DNA of 34,371 nt from Neisseriaceae bacterium PsAf (GTDB taxonomy: Bacteria; Pseudomonadota; Gammaproteobacteria; Burkholderiales; Neisseriaceae), in NCBI GenBank assembly GCA_017114885.1, contig WNLJ01000003.1, forward strand, positions 1 through 34,371, written 5' to 3'. Of this stretch, positions 9,539-18,197 are shown in pieces. The stretch's first letter is position 1; every line of letters begins with the position of its first letter. The notes below the pieces were generated by a model that was given only the letters and a program-made list of their open reading frames with translations, made no database searches and was not told where the DNA came from. The translations under genes were made by a program, and so were the position numbers.

Positions 9539-9562
9539 ATGAGTATAATTAAAAAATTATGA
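9539..9562 (+). CDS. Seven-codon leader ORF overlapping thiL start
   Basis: ATG at 9539 with GGAAG 4 bp upstream opens MSIIKKL and stops at TGA 9560-9562, which overlaps the thiL ATG as ATGA. thiL itself has only A/T before its start and no ribosome binding site, so ribosomes may reach thiL by termination and reinitiation on this leader. It is short enough to be chance; its placement is the main argument. Confidence 0.35.
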   Translation: MSIIKKL

Positions 9563-10527
9563 ATGAATTTGAGTTCATTAATCAATATTTAAAACCAAGT
9601 AATGAGAGAGATGATACCTTACTATTAGGGATAGGAGACGATGCCGCTACTTTAAAATTAAATACTCATCAATTTTGGCATATCAGCACAGATATGCTAA
9701 TAGCTGATAGGCATTTTTTTTCTAACGAATCACCTGAAAATATTGCCTACAAATCATTAGCAGTTAATTTTTCTGATATGGCGGCGATGGGCGCTTGGCC
9801 CAAGTGGCTATTGCTGTCTGTTGCCTTTCCTCAATTGGATAAAGACTGGTTAGACATATTCTTTAATACATTTAATCAGGTTTTAGCTTCTTATCATGTA
9901 AAATTAATTGGAGGAGATACAACACAAGGTCCAATAACAACCTTGAATATCACTATTATTGGAGAATCAGATCGTTTGGGGCTTCAAAGGAATGATGCTC
10001 AAATTGGAGATGATATTTGGGTAACAGGTCAAATTGGTTTAGCTGCGGCTGCACTTTATCATCACTGGGATAAAATTAATTTACACGAAGATGAATTTAA
10101 AATTTGCGAACAAGCTAGAGTTCATCCTACAATTAGAGTGGATTTTATGTTTCAGGCGAGAAATTTAATCCATGCTGCTCAAGATATTTCAGATGGACTA
10201 TTGCAGGATTTAGGTCACATTTTAACAGCGTCTCAAGTGGGTGCAAAAGTTAATCTTGAAACAATTCCGTCTATACAAGCCTTGAAAAAATACGAATATT
10301 ATAATGATTGGGTCTTAAACGGGGGTGATGATTATGAAATTATCTTTACTGCACCCAAAAATAATCAAGAAAAATTGGTATCATTGGCACGTGAAGCCTC
10401 GGTTCCGTTACATAAGATAGGAGAAGTTACTAAGAACACTGAATGTATTCTTATGTGTAATGATAAAATAGTAAGTTACTCAAAAAAAGGATTTGATCAT
10501 TTTGAAGAAGAAACAACAGTATATTGA
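9559..10527 (+). CDS. thiL: Thiamine-monophosphate kinase
   Basis: ThiL phosphorylates thiamine monophosphate to thiamine pyrophosphate, the last step of the pathway. The 322 residues match the PurM/ThiL/SelD family. Motifs are LGIGDDAATL (23-32), the Mg/ATP loop IGGDTTQGP (about 119), ISDGLLQDLGH (about 210) and NGGDDYEIIFT (about 253-263). The start MNEFEFINQYLK agrees with the family. No TPP riboswitch was seen upstream. It overlaps pgpA by about 26-35 bp and is the first full gene of a run continuing through phoB, phoR and queC. Confidence 0.92.
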   Translation: MNEFEFINQYLKPSNERDDTLLLGIGDDAATLKLNTHQFWHISTDMLIADRHFFSNESPENIAYKSLAVNFSDMAAMGAWPKWLLLSVAFPQLDKDWLDIFFNTFNQVLASYHVKLIGGDTTQGPITTLNITIIGESDRLGLQRNDAQIGDDIWVTGQIGLAAAALYHHWDKINLHEDEFKICEQARVHPTIRVDFMFQARNLIHAAQDISDGLLQDLGHILTASQVGAKVNLETIPSIQALKKYEYYNDWVLNGGDDYEIIFTAPKNNQEKLVSLAREASVPLHKIGEVTKNTECILMCNDKIVSYSKKGFDHFEEETTVY

Positions 10528-11008
10528 TTTTGAACCTAGCTTTCGTTGGTTGGCTGAATCTCCTGCTTGTATGCTGGCATTTGGCTTTGGAACTGGGTTG
10601 TCTAAAATAATGCCAGGGACAGTAGGGACGCTTTTAGCCTTTATACCAGCTCTTTTTGTTGTAGGTTTAGGCTTACCACAAAGTTATTTGTTTACCTTCT
10701 CATTGATATTGTTTTTAATTGGTATTTCTGTTTCTGATACAACAGAGAGAAAATTGGGTTATGCTGATCATTCAGGAATTGTCATTGATGAGATTGTAGC
10801 CATGATGTTAATACTTTCCATAGTGCCTATTTCATGGCAGAACTGGCTACTTGCTTTCATTCTTTTTAGAGTTTTTGATATTTGGAAACCATGGCCCATT
10901 CGCTCAATTGATAAATCGTTGTCTGGTGGTTTGGGTGTTATGCTAGATGATATTCTAGCTGCTTTTTATGTCGTTTTATTTTTTGTTGTTTTTAAACTTT
11001 TTAATTAA
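10493..11008 (+). CDS. pgpA: Phosphatidylglycerophosphatase A
   Basis: PgpA dephosphorylates phosphatidylglycerol phosphate to phosphatidylglycerol at the inner membrane. About 170 residues, with hydrophobic segments and the family blocks FGTGLSKIMPGTVGT (near 34-48), GIVIDEIVAMM (about 98) with its metal-binding acidic residues, and FRVFDIWKPWP. The start is uncertain: TTG at 10493 (171 residues) has an A-rich AAAAGG 2 bp upstream, while TTG at 10502 (168 residues) has the same site 11 bp upstream. Both lie inside thiL, the usual thiL-pgpA overlap. No ATG is available in a sensible position. Confidence 0.87.
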   Translation: MIILKKKQQYIDFEPSFRWLAESPACMLAFGFGTGLSKIMPGTVGTLLAFIPALFVVGLGLPQSYLFTFSLILFLIGISVSDTTERKLGYADHSGIVIDEIVAMMLILSIVPISWQNWLLAFILFRVFDIWKPWPIRSIDKSLSGGLGVMLDDILAAFYVVLFFVVFKLFN

Positions 11009-11032
11009 TCAGAAAGGTATTAAATATTTAAT

Positions 11033-11734
11033 ATGAAAAATATTTTGGTGGTCGAAGATGAAAAAAATATTCAGGATATGGTTTCAGTTTATTTAAAATC
11101 TAAAAATTATAAAATATTTCAAGCCTATGATTATATTGAAGCTTTGGAAATTTTAACGTCTAAAAAAAATATTGATTTAATCCTTCTAGATTGGATGATT
11201 CCCAAGGGAAGTGGTATTCAGTTATTAGAGAAAATAAAAGAAGATGAAAATCGTAAAGATGTTCCCGTTATTATGTTGAGTGCAAAAATAGAAGTCAATG
11301 ATAGGATTGAAGGTTTAAATAAAGGCGCAGATGATTATTTAACCAAACCTTTTTCCCTTAAAGAATTATTGGCAAGAGTAGAAGCCCATCTAAGAAGAGT
11401 AAAAAATAGCAATGATAATAAAACGAATAAAGAGATTGTTGAATATGAGGGCATAAAAGTAGATACGATTGCCCACAGAGTTTTTATTAATAACAAAGAT
11501 GTACAAATACGTAGAATTGAATTTAAACTACTTAATTTCTTAGCCAGTCATCCTGATAGAGTATTTAGCCGTTCTCAATTACTGGATAATGTTTGGGGAA
11601 TAGATACCTATGTTGATGAGAGAACAGTCGATGTTTCTATTGGAAGACTAAAGAGAATCTTAGAACCTACTGGGCATGATAAGCTTTTACAAACCGTTAG
11701 GGGAGAAGGTTATAGATTTTCAAATATTATTTAA
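11033..11734 (+). CDS. PhoB-like response regulator (OmpR family)
   Basis: Two-domain regulator of 233 residues. The receiver domain carries the acidic pair in VVEDEKN (6-12), the phospho-acceptor aspartate in LILLDWMIP (about 54) and the lysine in DDYLTKPFS (about 103). The C-terminal winged helix has the OmpR-type recognition region with VDERTVDVSIGRLKRIL and TVRGEGYRF. It lies 24 bp after pgpA and 8 bp before its cognate kinase. Resemblance to PhoB and the PAS-type kinase beside it suggest phosphate control, but no pst or phoU gene is in view, so the stimulus is an inference. Confidence 0.85.
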   Translation: MKNILVVEDEKNIQDMVSVYLKSKNYKIFQAYDYIEALEILTSKKNIDLILLDWMIPKGSGIQLLEKIKEDENRKDVPVIMLSAKIEVNDRIEGLNKGADDYLTKPFSLKELLARVEAHLRRVKNSNDNKTNKEIVEYEGIKVDTIAHRVFINNKDVQIRRIEFKLLNFLASHPDRVFSRSQLLDNVWGIDTYVDERTVDVSIGRLKRILEPTGHDKLLQTVRGEGYRFSNII

Positions 11735-11742
11735 CACAATCA

Positions 11743-12966
11743 ATGATGACATTTTTTAAAAAACCTCAAAATCTTTTATGGGAATGGTTAGCTGCTATTC
11801 CTGTTGTACTGGTCATTTATTATATTTTTGATGATATTTTTATCGGGCTTGCAAGTGCTTTCTTTCTAATTATATTGCATCATTACCTTGTTTTTTTCAA
11901 AAAAATTCAAAAAAGCAATGAGCAAATGGTCACCTTAAAAAAACTTATGGAAGGCATTAAAGAATTACCTATTGGTTTGTGTATTTGTGACACAAGTGGT
12001 TCTATTCTATGGAAGAATAATAAGATAGATGACTATTTTAAATCATCTTCCTTACAAGATAAAAGCAATATTCTCAAACTTTTTAATCAAAAAGATTCTA
12101 AATTTTTAACTGATAGCGTTAATAGTGATAGGGTTATGACTTTAGAAATACAAACCGATCAATACGTAGAATATTCTATTGTTGATTTACCCGATAGTGG
12201 TTACTATCTTGTTTATATGAGAGATATTTCTGATCGAATATATTTAGAAAATTCCAGAAAAATTTTCTTTGGAAATATTAGTCATGAATTACGTATCCCT
12301 TTAACAGTATTAAAAGGGTATATTGAAATTTTAGAGAATGAAAGAAAACAACAAAAATACGAAAAATCTGATTTAAAGCCTTATAAAAATATGCAGACTC
12401 AAGTAGATAGGTTGTTAAACATGGTTAATCAATTATTAACCTTGACCAAGATAGAAGGTAATCCTTTTTTTGAAGATAAAAAAGTGGTGGATATGCCTGA
12501 TATTATCTATTCTATTTATGATGAAGCTCAAGTTAGGAACTCAAACAAGCAAAAAATTAGTTTATATTTAGACGATGAGTTAATGGTTAAAGGGCATGAT
12601 CAATCATTAAGAGAGGTAGTGTCGAATTTGGTTTATAACGCCATTGAACACAATCCTAAAAATAGTGAAATAGAAATTCATTGGGAAAAAGTACAAAAAG
12701 ATGGTCAAGACTACGCCATGTTTTCTATTAAAGATAATGGCACAGGCATTTCAAAAGAGCATATTAATCGCTTAACAGAAAGATTTTATGTGGTTAATTC
12801 TGCTCGTAATAGAGGGTCCAACAAAAATGTAGGGTCTGGTTTGGGGCTTGCTATTGTTAAAAATGCTTTAAAAATGCATGATTCAGAATTGATTGTTGAA
12901 AGCGAAAAGAATAAAGGCAGCTGCTTTAAGTTTTACTTACCTGCTTATCAAGAGGTGGTAAATTAA
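11743..12966 (+). CDS. PhoR-like sensor histidine kinase
   Basis: Membrane sensor kinase of 407 residues (E. coli PhoR 431). Two N-terminal hydrophobic segments (about 13-50) form a hairpin with almost no periplasmic loop, as in PhoR. A PAS-like domain follows (about 68-165). The H-box is NISHELRIPLTVLKGY with His181; the usual proline pair is intact. The ATP-binding domain has NLVYNAIEHNP, KDNGTGI and GSGLGLAIVKN. It partners the regulator upstream, and queC begins immediately after its stop with zero gap. Starting at the second ATG (11746) would remove one residue. Confidence 0.87.
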   Translation: MMTFFKKPQNLLWEWLAAIPVVLVIYYIFDDIFIGLASAFFLIILHHYLVFFKKIQKSNEQMVTLKKLMEGIKELPIGLCICDTSGSILWKNNKIDDYFKSSSLQDKSNILKLFNQKDSKFLTDSVNSDRVMTLEIQTDQYVEYSIVDLPDSGYYLVYMRDISDRIYLENSRKIFFGNISHELRIPLTVLKGYIEILENERKQQKYEKSDLKPYKNMQTQVDRLLNMVNQLLTLTKIEGNPFFEDKKVVDMPDIIYSIYDEAQVRNSNKQKISLYLDDELMVKGHDQSLREVVSNLVYNAIEHNPKNSEIEIHWEKVQKDGQDYAMFSIKDNGTGISKEHINRLTERFYVVNSARNRGSNKNVGSGLGLAIVKNALKMHDSELIVESEKNKGSCFKFYLPAYQEVVN

Positions 12967-13629
12967 ATGTCAGCTGGTTCAAATAAAGCGCTAGTAATAT
13001 TTTCAGGTGGACAAGACTCAACAACTTGTTTGATAAAGGCGATACAAGATTATGGCGTAAGTAGTGTACAAGCGATTACCTTTATCTATGGGCAAAGACA
13101 TGATATTGAGATAGCTTGTGCTCAAAAAATATGTAGTTTATTAGGTGTTAATCAGAAAATTGTAAGCTTAAATGAAATCCAACAAGTAACAGATAATGCT
13201 TTAATAAATAAAAAGTTAGAAATTAAACAAGATAAAGATCATAATTATCCCAATACGTTCGTTGCAGGAAGAAATGCTCTATTTTTGCTCTATGCGGCGA
13301 TCTATGCTCAACAACAATCCATTCAAAATATTGTTATTGGTGTGAGTGAGGCTGATTATAGTGGCTATCCCGATTGTCGTGCTGAATTTATTACTTCCAT
13401 GAATAAAACGCTTAATTTAGCAATGGATGAATCTTTTATCATTCACACCCCTTTAATTCACTTAACCAAAGATCAGGTATGGGCGTTAGCTGATAATTTG
13501 GGATATTTAGAATTTGTTAATCAGTATTCTCATACCTGTTACTTAGGTATACCTGGAGGATGTGGTACTTGTCCTAGTTGTATTTTACGAAATCAAGGGT
13601 TGGAAAAATATTTAAAAAGTAAAAAATAA
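12967..13629 (+). CDS. queC: 7-cyano-7-deazaguanine synthase
   Basis: QueC converts 7-carboxy-7-deazaguanine to preQ0, using ATP and ammonia, in queuosine synthesis. The 220 residues include the PP-loop FSGGQDSTT (13-21), [10 protein letters not shown] (about 98) and a zinc-binding cluster near residues 190-206 in which CYLGIPGGC is followed by GTCPSC. It begins directly after the phoR stop with no intergenic base and is the last gene before a strong terminator. queH, a later enzyme in the same pathway, lies 2.7 kb away in this window. Confidence 0.93.
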   Translation: MSAGSNKALVIFSGGQDSTTCLIKAIQDYGVSSVQAITFIYGQRHDIEIACAQKICSLLGVNQKIVSLNEIQQVTDNALINKKLEIKQDKDHNYPNTFVAGRNALFLLYAAIYAQQQSIQNIVIGVSEADYSGYPDCRAEFITSMNKTLNLAMDESFIIHTPLIHLTKDQVWALADNLGYLEFVNQYSHTCYLGIPGGCGTCPSCILRNQGLEKYLKSKK

Positions 13630-13660
13630 AAAAGCCAGTTAACAAACTGGCTTTTTTATT
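13626..13660. terminator. Bidirectional terminator between queC and the YceI-like gene
   Basis: A 13-bp perfect stem made of AAAAAAGCCAGTT and AACTGGCTTTTTT with a four-base AACA loop. Both strands end in T runs, so it can serve queC on + and the YceI-like gene on minus. The queC stop codon lies inside the left arm. Confidence 0.9.
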
Positions 13661-13671
13661 TAAATAATTTT

Positions 13672-14223
13672 TTATTCCTTAACTTTTAATTTAATATCGA
13701 TAGGTGCTTGTTTAGATAAGCCGATACTTGTACCGTAATTTAAGCCTAATTTGGTTCTATCAAGTGGTGCATGTAAGCTGACATCACAGGTTCTTGAACC
13801 AACTTCACCCTGGCAAACAAAAGAAGTTGCTTTAAAACTAATTGGAAGTGATTTATTTTTTACTGTTAGCACACCACTAATACTAGAAACTTTATTATCT
13901 TCAGTAAAATTTACTTTGTTACTTCTAAAAGTGATTAGTTTATGGTTGGCTACATCTAAAGTATCTTTTCCTTTTAAAATACTGTCAAAAAGTACAGGTT
14001 TTACAACAGCAGTTTCAGGATAAAGATCTAAATTGATATTTCCCGTTTTTTCTTGTAAATCAAGAGAATGATCTATTTTGAATTTCGTATAATTAATTTT
14101 TATATCGGGTCCAAAAGTATTTTTAATAGACTCATTAATTTGTACGTTGGATAACTTTACTGGACTAGCAACAGCTAAAGAGCCCAGAGTCAATAAAAGA
14201 ACTGGTGTTAAAAATTTTTTCAT
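13672..14223 (-). CDS. YceI-like secreted protein
   Basis: Periplasmic protein of 183 residues with an N-terminal signal peptide (MKKFLTPVLLLTLGSLAVAS). The rest resembles the YceI lipocalin-like beta-barrel fold: KINYTKFKIDHS, SILKGKDTLDVANHK, ITFRSNKV and TVKNKSLPISFKATSF match the alternating strand pattern. YceI proteins bind isoprenoid chains such as quinones; binding here is inferred only. Two cysteines (about 138 and 147) could form a disulfide. It is transcribed alone, with AAGGAAA upstream of the start. Confidence 0.72.
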   Translation of the reverse strand: MKKFLTPVLLLTLGSLAVASPVKLSNVQINESIKNTFGPDIKINYTKFKIDHSLDLQEKTGNINLDLYPETAVVKPVLFDSILKGKDTLDVANHKLITFRSNKVNFTEDNKVSSISGVLTVKNKSLPISFKATSFVCQGEVGSRTCDVSLHAPLDRTKLGLNYGTSIGLSKQAPIDIKLKVKE

Positions 14224-14502
14224 TAGATTTCCTTTTTAAATTATTAATCAATTTTTAGTAAAAGTATCTTTTAGAGTATTTACTCATAATATCATATTAA
14301 TTCTTATGTGCGAAAATCTTATTTTTATTTTGCAATAACGCATATTTGAAAAAATATAATATACTCAATATCTCTGATAATATTTTAATATTATTTATGT
14401 ATTCTGATTGGATTGAGGTCTTTAAGTTCATTTAAATGTATTTTTTATTTTTATCAACTTGTTTCAATTGAATATTTTTTAAAACTTAATAAAGGAGAAA
14501 TG

Positions 14503-15003
14503 ATGATTTATCTTGAACAATTTAGTTTGGAGAGGTATGAAGAATTATTCTCATTAATTGATAAAAATAGATTATTTTTACAAAAGACTTTGCCTTGGCT
14601 AAATTATACTAGGGATGCTCAGGATAGTTTTGAATTTATAAAACGCACCTTAGAAACAGATAAAAACCAAGAAACCATGAGTTATTTTATAATTGAACAA
14701 GAGGGTAATCAATTATTGGGAGTATTCAGTCTACGGGACATTACTACATATAGAGCAACAATTGGTTATTGGCTTGATGAAGATCACACTAAGCGTGGTT
14801 ATATGACACAAGCGGCTGGATTGTTACTTGCTAAAGCTAAAGAAAAAGGCATCGAAGAAGTTATTCTAAAGTGTTCTCCAACGAACATAGGGAGCCAAAG
14901 AGTAGCTGAAAAGTTAGGCTTTGAATATGAATATACGCAATCAAAAGCAGAAAATTTATATGGGGTTTTAGGAAATTTAAAAGTCTATATTAAATATCTC
15001 TAA
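14503..15003 (+). CDS. GNAT N-acetyltransferase (RimJ/RimL type)
   Basis: Acetyl-CoA-dependent acetyltransferase of 166 residues, of the RimL/YdaF-like branch. LGVFSLRDI and ATIGYWLDEDHTKRGYMTQA contain the family's strand 4 and acetyl-CoA loop, and LKCSPTNIGSQRVAEKLGF is the classic GNAT C-terminal helix. The start at 14503 is chosen for GGAG 5 bp upstream; an ATG at 14500 is also possible, and the frame remains open further upstream without a ribosome binding site. Acceptors in this family range from ribosomal protein N-termini to small amines, so the substrate is unknown. It stands alone, 90 bp before trpB. Confidence 0.82.
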   Translation: MIYLEQFSLERYEELFSLIDKNRLFLQKTLPWLNYTRDAQDSFEFIKRTLETDKNQETMSYFIIEQEGNQLLGVFSLRDITTYRATIGYWLDEDHTKRGYMTQAAGLLLAKAKEKGIEEVILKCSPTNIGSQRVAEKLGFEYEYTQSKAENLYGVLGNLKVYIKYL

Positions 15004-15063
15004 TTAATATCATTCATAAAATTTTAAATTTTTTGAAAATAATATTCTCTGGTTTATATTTTT

Positions 15064-15071
15064 GCTATGAT
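15064..15071 (+). promoter_or_regulatory. Possible promoter of trpB
   Basis: GCTATGAT preceded by T forms an extended -10 element (TG, one base, TATGAT) 21 bp before the first trpB ATG. An alternative is TTGAAA (15033-15038), 16 bp, TATATT (15055-15060). No attenuator-like leader peptide rich in Trp was seen. Confidence 0.3.
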
Positions 15072-15091
15072 AGAGCTATTGATAAACACTT

Positions 15092-16309
15092 ATGGACATG
15101 ATTATGAAATTGGGACTCAACCAACTTATTACGCCTGATGAAAATGGTTATTTTGGTCAATTTGGAGGGAAAATAGATCATCCAGAATTAAAAAAAGCCT
15201 TACAAGAAATTGAAGATGGTTTTCATAGCATTCAAAGTGATGAAAATTTTCAGAAGGAATTAAGAGAGTTGCGTGATAATTATGTGGGCAGGCCTAGCCC
15301 GATTTACCATGCAAAAAACTTATCTCAAAATGGCGCTAATATTTATTTTAAACGAGAAGACTTAAATCATACAGGTTCGCACAAGATTAACCATTGTCTT
15401 GGAGAAGTGTTATTAGCTAAAAAATTAGGCAAAAAAAAGGTTATTGCAGAAACAGGTGCAGGACAGCATGGTGTTGCTTTGGCAACGGCTGCGGCCTTAT
15501 TAAATCTTGAATGTGAAATCCACATGGGTGTTGTTGACATTAAAAAAGAACATCCTAATGTCTCTAGAATGAGGATTTTAGGAGCCAAAGTAGTGCCTGT
15601 ATCAGAGGGAGCAGGAACTCTCAAAGAGGCAGTAGATAGCGCTTTTAGTACTTATTTAGAAAACCCTCAAGATGTAATGTTTGCTATTGGTTCTGTGGTA
15701 GGTCCTGCACCTTATCCAGAAATGGTTTCGTATTTTGAGTCTATCGTGGGACATGAAGCAAAAGAACAATTTCAAAATCAGTTTTCTGGGTTGCCCAATG
15801 AAGTTGTGGCTTGTGTTGGGGGTGGCTCTAATGCAATGGGTATTTTTAATGCCTTTTTAGATGATCAGCAAGTTAAATTAGTGGGGGTGGAACCAGGAGG
15901 AGAAGGTATTGATAAACCAGGCAGACATGCGGCGACCATCACTCATGGAAAAGTAGGTTTACTGCATGGATTTTATTGTTATTTTATTCAAGATGAAAAA
16001 GGAGAACCTGGTGCTGTTCATTCAGTAGCATCAGGTTTGGACTATCCAGGCGTAGGACCACAGCACTGTTACTTACATGATTTAAAACGTGTTGATTATG
16101 CTGTAGCAGACGATGATGAATGCATGCAGGCGTTTTTAACGCTTTCTCGTAAAGAGGGTATTATTCCAGCATTAGAAAGTTCTCATGCTATAGCGTACGC
16201 ACTGCGAGAAGCCAAAAAGCATGATAATGACTACCATATTCTTGTGAATTTATCGGGTAGAGGTGATAAAGATATTGATTATGTGTTAGAACACTTAGAG
16301 TTGGAGTAA
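15092..16309 (+). CDS. trpB: Tryptophan synthase beta subunit
   Basis: Condenses indole with serine to give tryptophan, using PLP. The 405 residues match the TrpB1 family. PLP lysine is Lys98 in TGSHKIN, the catalytic glutamate is in AETGAGQHG (about 120), the phosphate-binding loop is GGGSNAMG (about 243), and GRGDKD ends the domain. Three in-frame ATGs (15092, 15098, 15104) compete with no clear ribosome binding site, so the N-terminus may be up to four residues shorter. trpA is not adjacent; a solitary trpB also occurs in Neisseria. The gene ends at a strong hairpin. Confidence 0.93.
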   Translation: MDMIMKLGLNQLITPDENGYFGQFGGKIDHPELKKALQEIEDGFHSIQSDENFQKELRELRDNYVGRPSPIYHAKNLSQNGANIYFKREDLNHTGSHKINHCLGEVLLAKKLGKKKVIAETGAGQHGVALATAAALLNLECEIHMGVVDIKKEHPNVSRMRILGAKVVPVSEGAGTLKEAVDSAFSTYLENPQDVMFAIGSVVGPAPYPEMVSYFESIVGHEAKEQFQNQFSGLPNEVVACVGGGSNAMGIFNAFLDDQQVKLVGVEPGGEGIDKPGRHAATITHGKVGLLHGFYCYFIQDEKGEPGAVHSVASGLDYPGVGPQHCYLHDLKRVDYAVADDDECMQAFLTLSRKEGIIPALESSHAIAYALREAKKHDNDYHILVNLSGRGDKDIDYVLEHLELE

Positions 16310-16313
16310 TAAA

Positions 16314-16340
16314 AATGCGCCTAGTTGGCGCTTTTTTATT
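16314..16340. terminator. Bidirectional terminator between trpB and queH
   Basis: GCGCC-TAGTT-GGCGC hairpin flanked by an A run on the left and TTTTTT on the right. It ends trpB on + and queH on minus. The queH stop codon (16336-16338) sits inside the T tract of the trpB terminator. Confidence 0.85.
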
Positions 16341-16971
16341 GATAGAATTTTTTACAAATTTTAATAGTTTCTCGTCCTTTAGAGCGACGCCATTCGTTAG
16401 AGTCTCTTAACGAATAGATACAACCACAATATTCTTGTTGGTAGAAGTGTTCGCGTTTACTAATTTCAATCATGCGTTGTGAACCACCTTTTTTGCGCCA
16501 ATTGAAGTCCCAATAAATTAGGTCCGGATAGGCTTCTGCTGCACGATGTCCACAACCATTGATTTGATTCAAATCTTTCCAACGAGAAATACCCAAGGAA
16601 GTTGCGAAAACTGGAAATCCGTTTTCATGCGCATACAGTGCAGTACGTTCAAAACGCATGTCAAAACACATGGTACAACGAATACCTCTTTCAGGTTCAA
16701 ATTCCATACCTTTAGCTCTTTGAAACCAATTATCCATATCGTAATCGGCATCGATAAAAGTAATATTGTGTTTGACAGCAAAGCGTTTATTTTCCTCTTT
16801 GCGCAATTCATATTCTTTTACTGGATGAATATTAGGATTATAGAAAAAAATTGTGTAATCAATTTCAGACTCTAATAAAGCTTCCATTATTTCAGCAGAG
16901 CAGGGAGCACAACAAGAGTGCAGCAATACCTTGTTGTGATTCCCTGGAACTATTAGTTTTTCTCTTAACAT
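16336..16971 (-). CDS. queH: Epoxyqueuosine reductase QueH
   Basis: QueH (formerly DUF208) performs the last step of queuosine synthesis, reducing epoxyqueuosine in tRNA; it replaces the unrelated QueG. The 211 residues contain the cysteine motif [12 protein letters not shown] (Cys20, Cys21, Cys24), the pair in [10 protein letters not shown] (about 99 and 102) and a third CGC motif (about 181), together with [11 protein letters not shown] and [11 protein letters not shown]. These cysteines bind an iron-sulfur cluster and a further metal in the characterised enzyme. It is 5 bp downstream of the class V aminotransferase and shares its transcript. Confidence 0.9.
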   Translation of the reverse strand: MLREKLIVPGNHNKVLLHSCCAPCSAEIMEALLESEIDYTIFFYNPNIHPVKEYELRKEENKRFAVKHNITFIDADYDMDNWFQRAKGMEFEPERGIRCTMCFDMRFERTALYAHENGFPVFATSLGISRWKDLNQINGCGHRAAEAYPDLIYWDFNWRKKGGSQRMIEISKREHFYQQEYCGCIYSLRDSNEWRRSKGRETIKICKKFYQ

Positions 16972-16976
16972 ACTAA

Positions 16977-18104
16977 TTACAATACCTTTTTAAGTGCTTC
17001 AGCAAATAATTCAACAGTTCTATCGACATTTTGCCACTTATCTAGACCAAGCAAACCCAATCTAAATGTACTGAATTCATCTGGTTCTCCACATTTTAAT
17101 GGCACACCTGATGCAACTTGTACCCCATTTTCAGCAAATTTCTTACCTGATTTAATTTCTGGGTCATTGGTATAGGCAACAACGATACTAGGTGCGGCAA
17201 CAGAAGGATCTGCTAGCGATTTAACATTGTTTTCTTTTAATAATTCTCTGACCTTACGACCTAATTCTGCTTGTTGTTCTTTTAATTTTTCCAAACCAAT
17301 TTCTTTACTCTCCAACATAGTATCTCTTAGTTGTATTAAAGAATCTGTTGGCATGGTTGCATGGTAAGCATGTCCACCTTTTTCATAAGCTTCCATAATC
17401 TCAAACCATTTTTTTAAATCCAAAGTAAAGCTATCAATTTGAGTCTCTTGAATTTGCTGACGGGTTTTATCATTGCTTAACACAATGCCACAGCAAGGAG
17501 TAGAACTCCAACCTTTTTGTGGGGCTGTTGTTAAAATATCGACACCTAATTCTTGCATATCGACCCACGTAGCGCCAGAAGCAATACAATCGAGGACAAG
17601 TAAACCTCCAACATCATGCGTTGCTTTTGCTACTTTTTGAATGTATTCATCTGATAAAATAATTCCAGAGGATGTTTCTACATGTGTTGCAAAAACTAAT
17701 GCTGGTTTGTTTTGAGCAATACTTTCAAGGACTTCATCGATAGCTGCAGGTGCATAATAAGGGTTAGTGCCTGATTCTGTTGGTTTTGCAGTAATAACAA
17801 TTTCTTCGCTTGGTATTTTTCCTGCTTCAAAAATTTGAGTCCAGCGAAAATTAAAAAAACCGTTACGTAATGTCATACATTTTTGGCCCTTAGCCAATTG
17901 TCTTGCTACTGCCTCCATACCTGAAGTACCACTTCCTGGGATGATGGCAACATGCTCGGCATGATAAAATTCTTTAAATAAGCGAGATAAATCACGCATT
18001 GTTGCTTGGAATTTTTTAGACATATGGTTAACAGCTCTATCTGTATAAACTACAGAGTATTCTAATAATCCATCTGGATCGACTGTTTTTAACAAAGCAG
18101 GCAT
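16977..18104 (-). CDS. Class V aminotransferase (alanine/serine-glyoxylate type)
   Basis: PLP enzyme of 375 residues, fold type I, class V. The PLP-lysine motif is [15 protein letters not shown] (about 188-202), the cofactor aspartate lies in [11 protein letters not shown] (about 168) and the N-terminal nucleotide loop is [16 protein letters not shown] (about 55-70). Nearest named families are alanine-glyoxylate, serine-glyoxylate and serine-pyruvate aminotransferases; the substrate pair cannot be decided here. The ATG at 18104 has a good AAGGAA site. A promoter TTGGAA-17-TAAAAT lies upstream. It heads a two-gene unit with queH. Confidence 0.85.
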   Translation of the reverse strand: MPALLKTVDPDGLLEYSVVYTDRAVNHMSKKFQATMRDLSRLFKEFYHAEHVAIIPGSGTSGMEAVARQLAKGQKCMTLRNGFFNFRWTQIFEAGKIPSEEIVITAKPTESGTNPYYAPAAIDEVLESIAQNKPALVFATHVETSSGIILSDEYIQKVAKATHDVGGLLVLDCIASGATWVDMQELGVDILTTAPQKGWSSTPCCGIVLSNDKTRQQIQETQIDSFTLDLKKWFEIMEAYEKGGHAYHATMPTDSLIQLRDTMLESKEIGLEKLKEQQAELGRKVRELLKENNVKSLADPSVAAPSIVVAYTNDPEIKSGKKFAENGVQVASGVPLKCGEPDEFSTFRLGLLGLDKWQNVDRTVELFAEALKKVL

Positions 18105-18153
18105 GTTATTCCTTTCTTATTTCTTATAAAGTAAAGCAAACGATAGTGGGGAG

Positions 18154-18182
18154 ATTTTACACCTTTCAATATAATATTCCAA
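18154..18182 (-). promoter_or_regulatory. Promoter of the aminotransferase-queH unit
   Basis: On the minus strand, TTGGAA (18177-18182) and TAAAAT (18154-18159) are separated by 17 bp. An imperfect inverted repeat CCTTTCAAT/ATTGAAAAGG overlaps the same stretch and could be an operator or a weak end for the kinase gene. Confidence 0.4.
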
Positions 18183-18197
18183 ATTGAAAAGGGCTTA

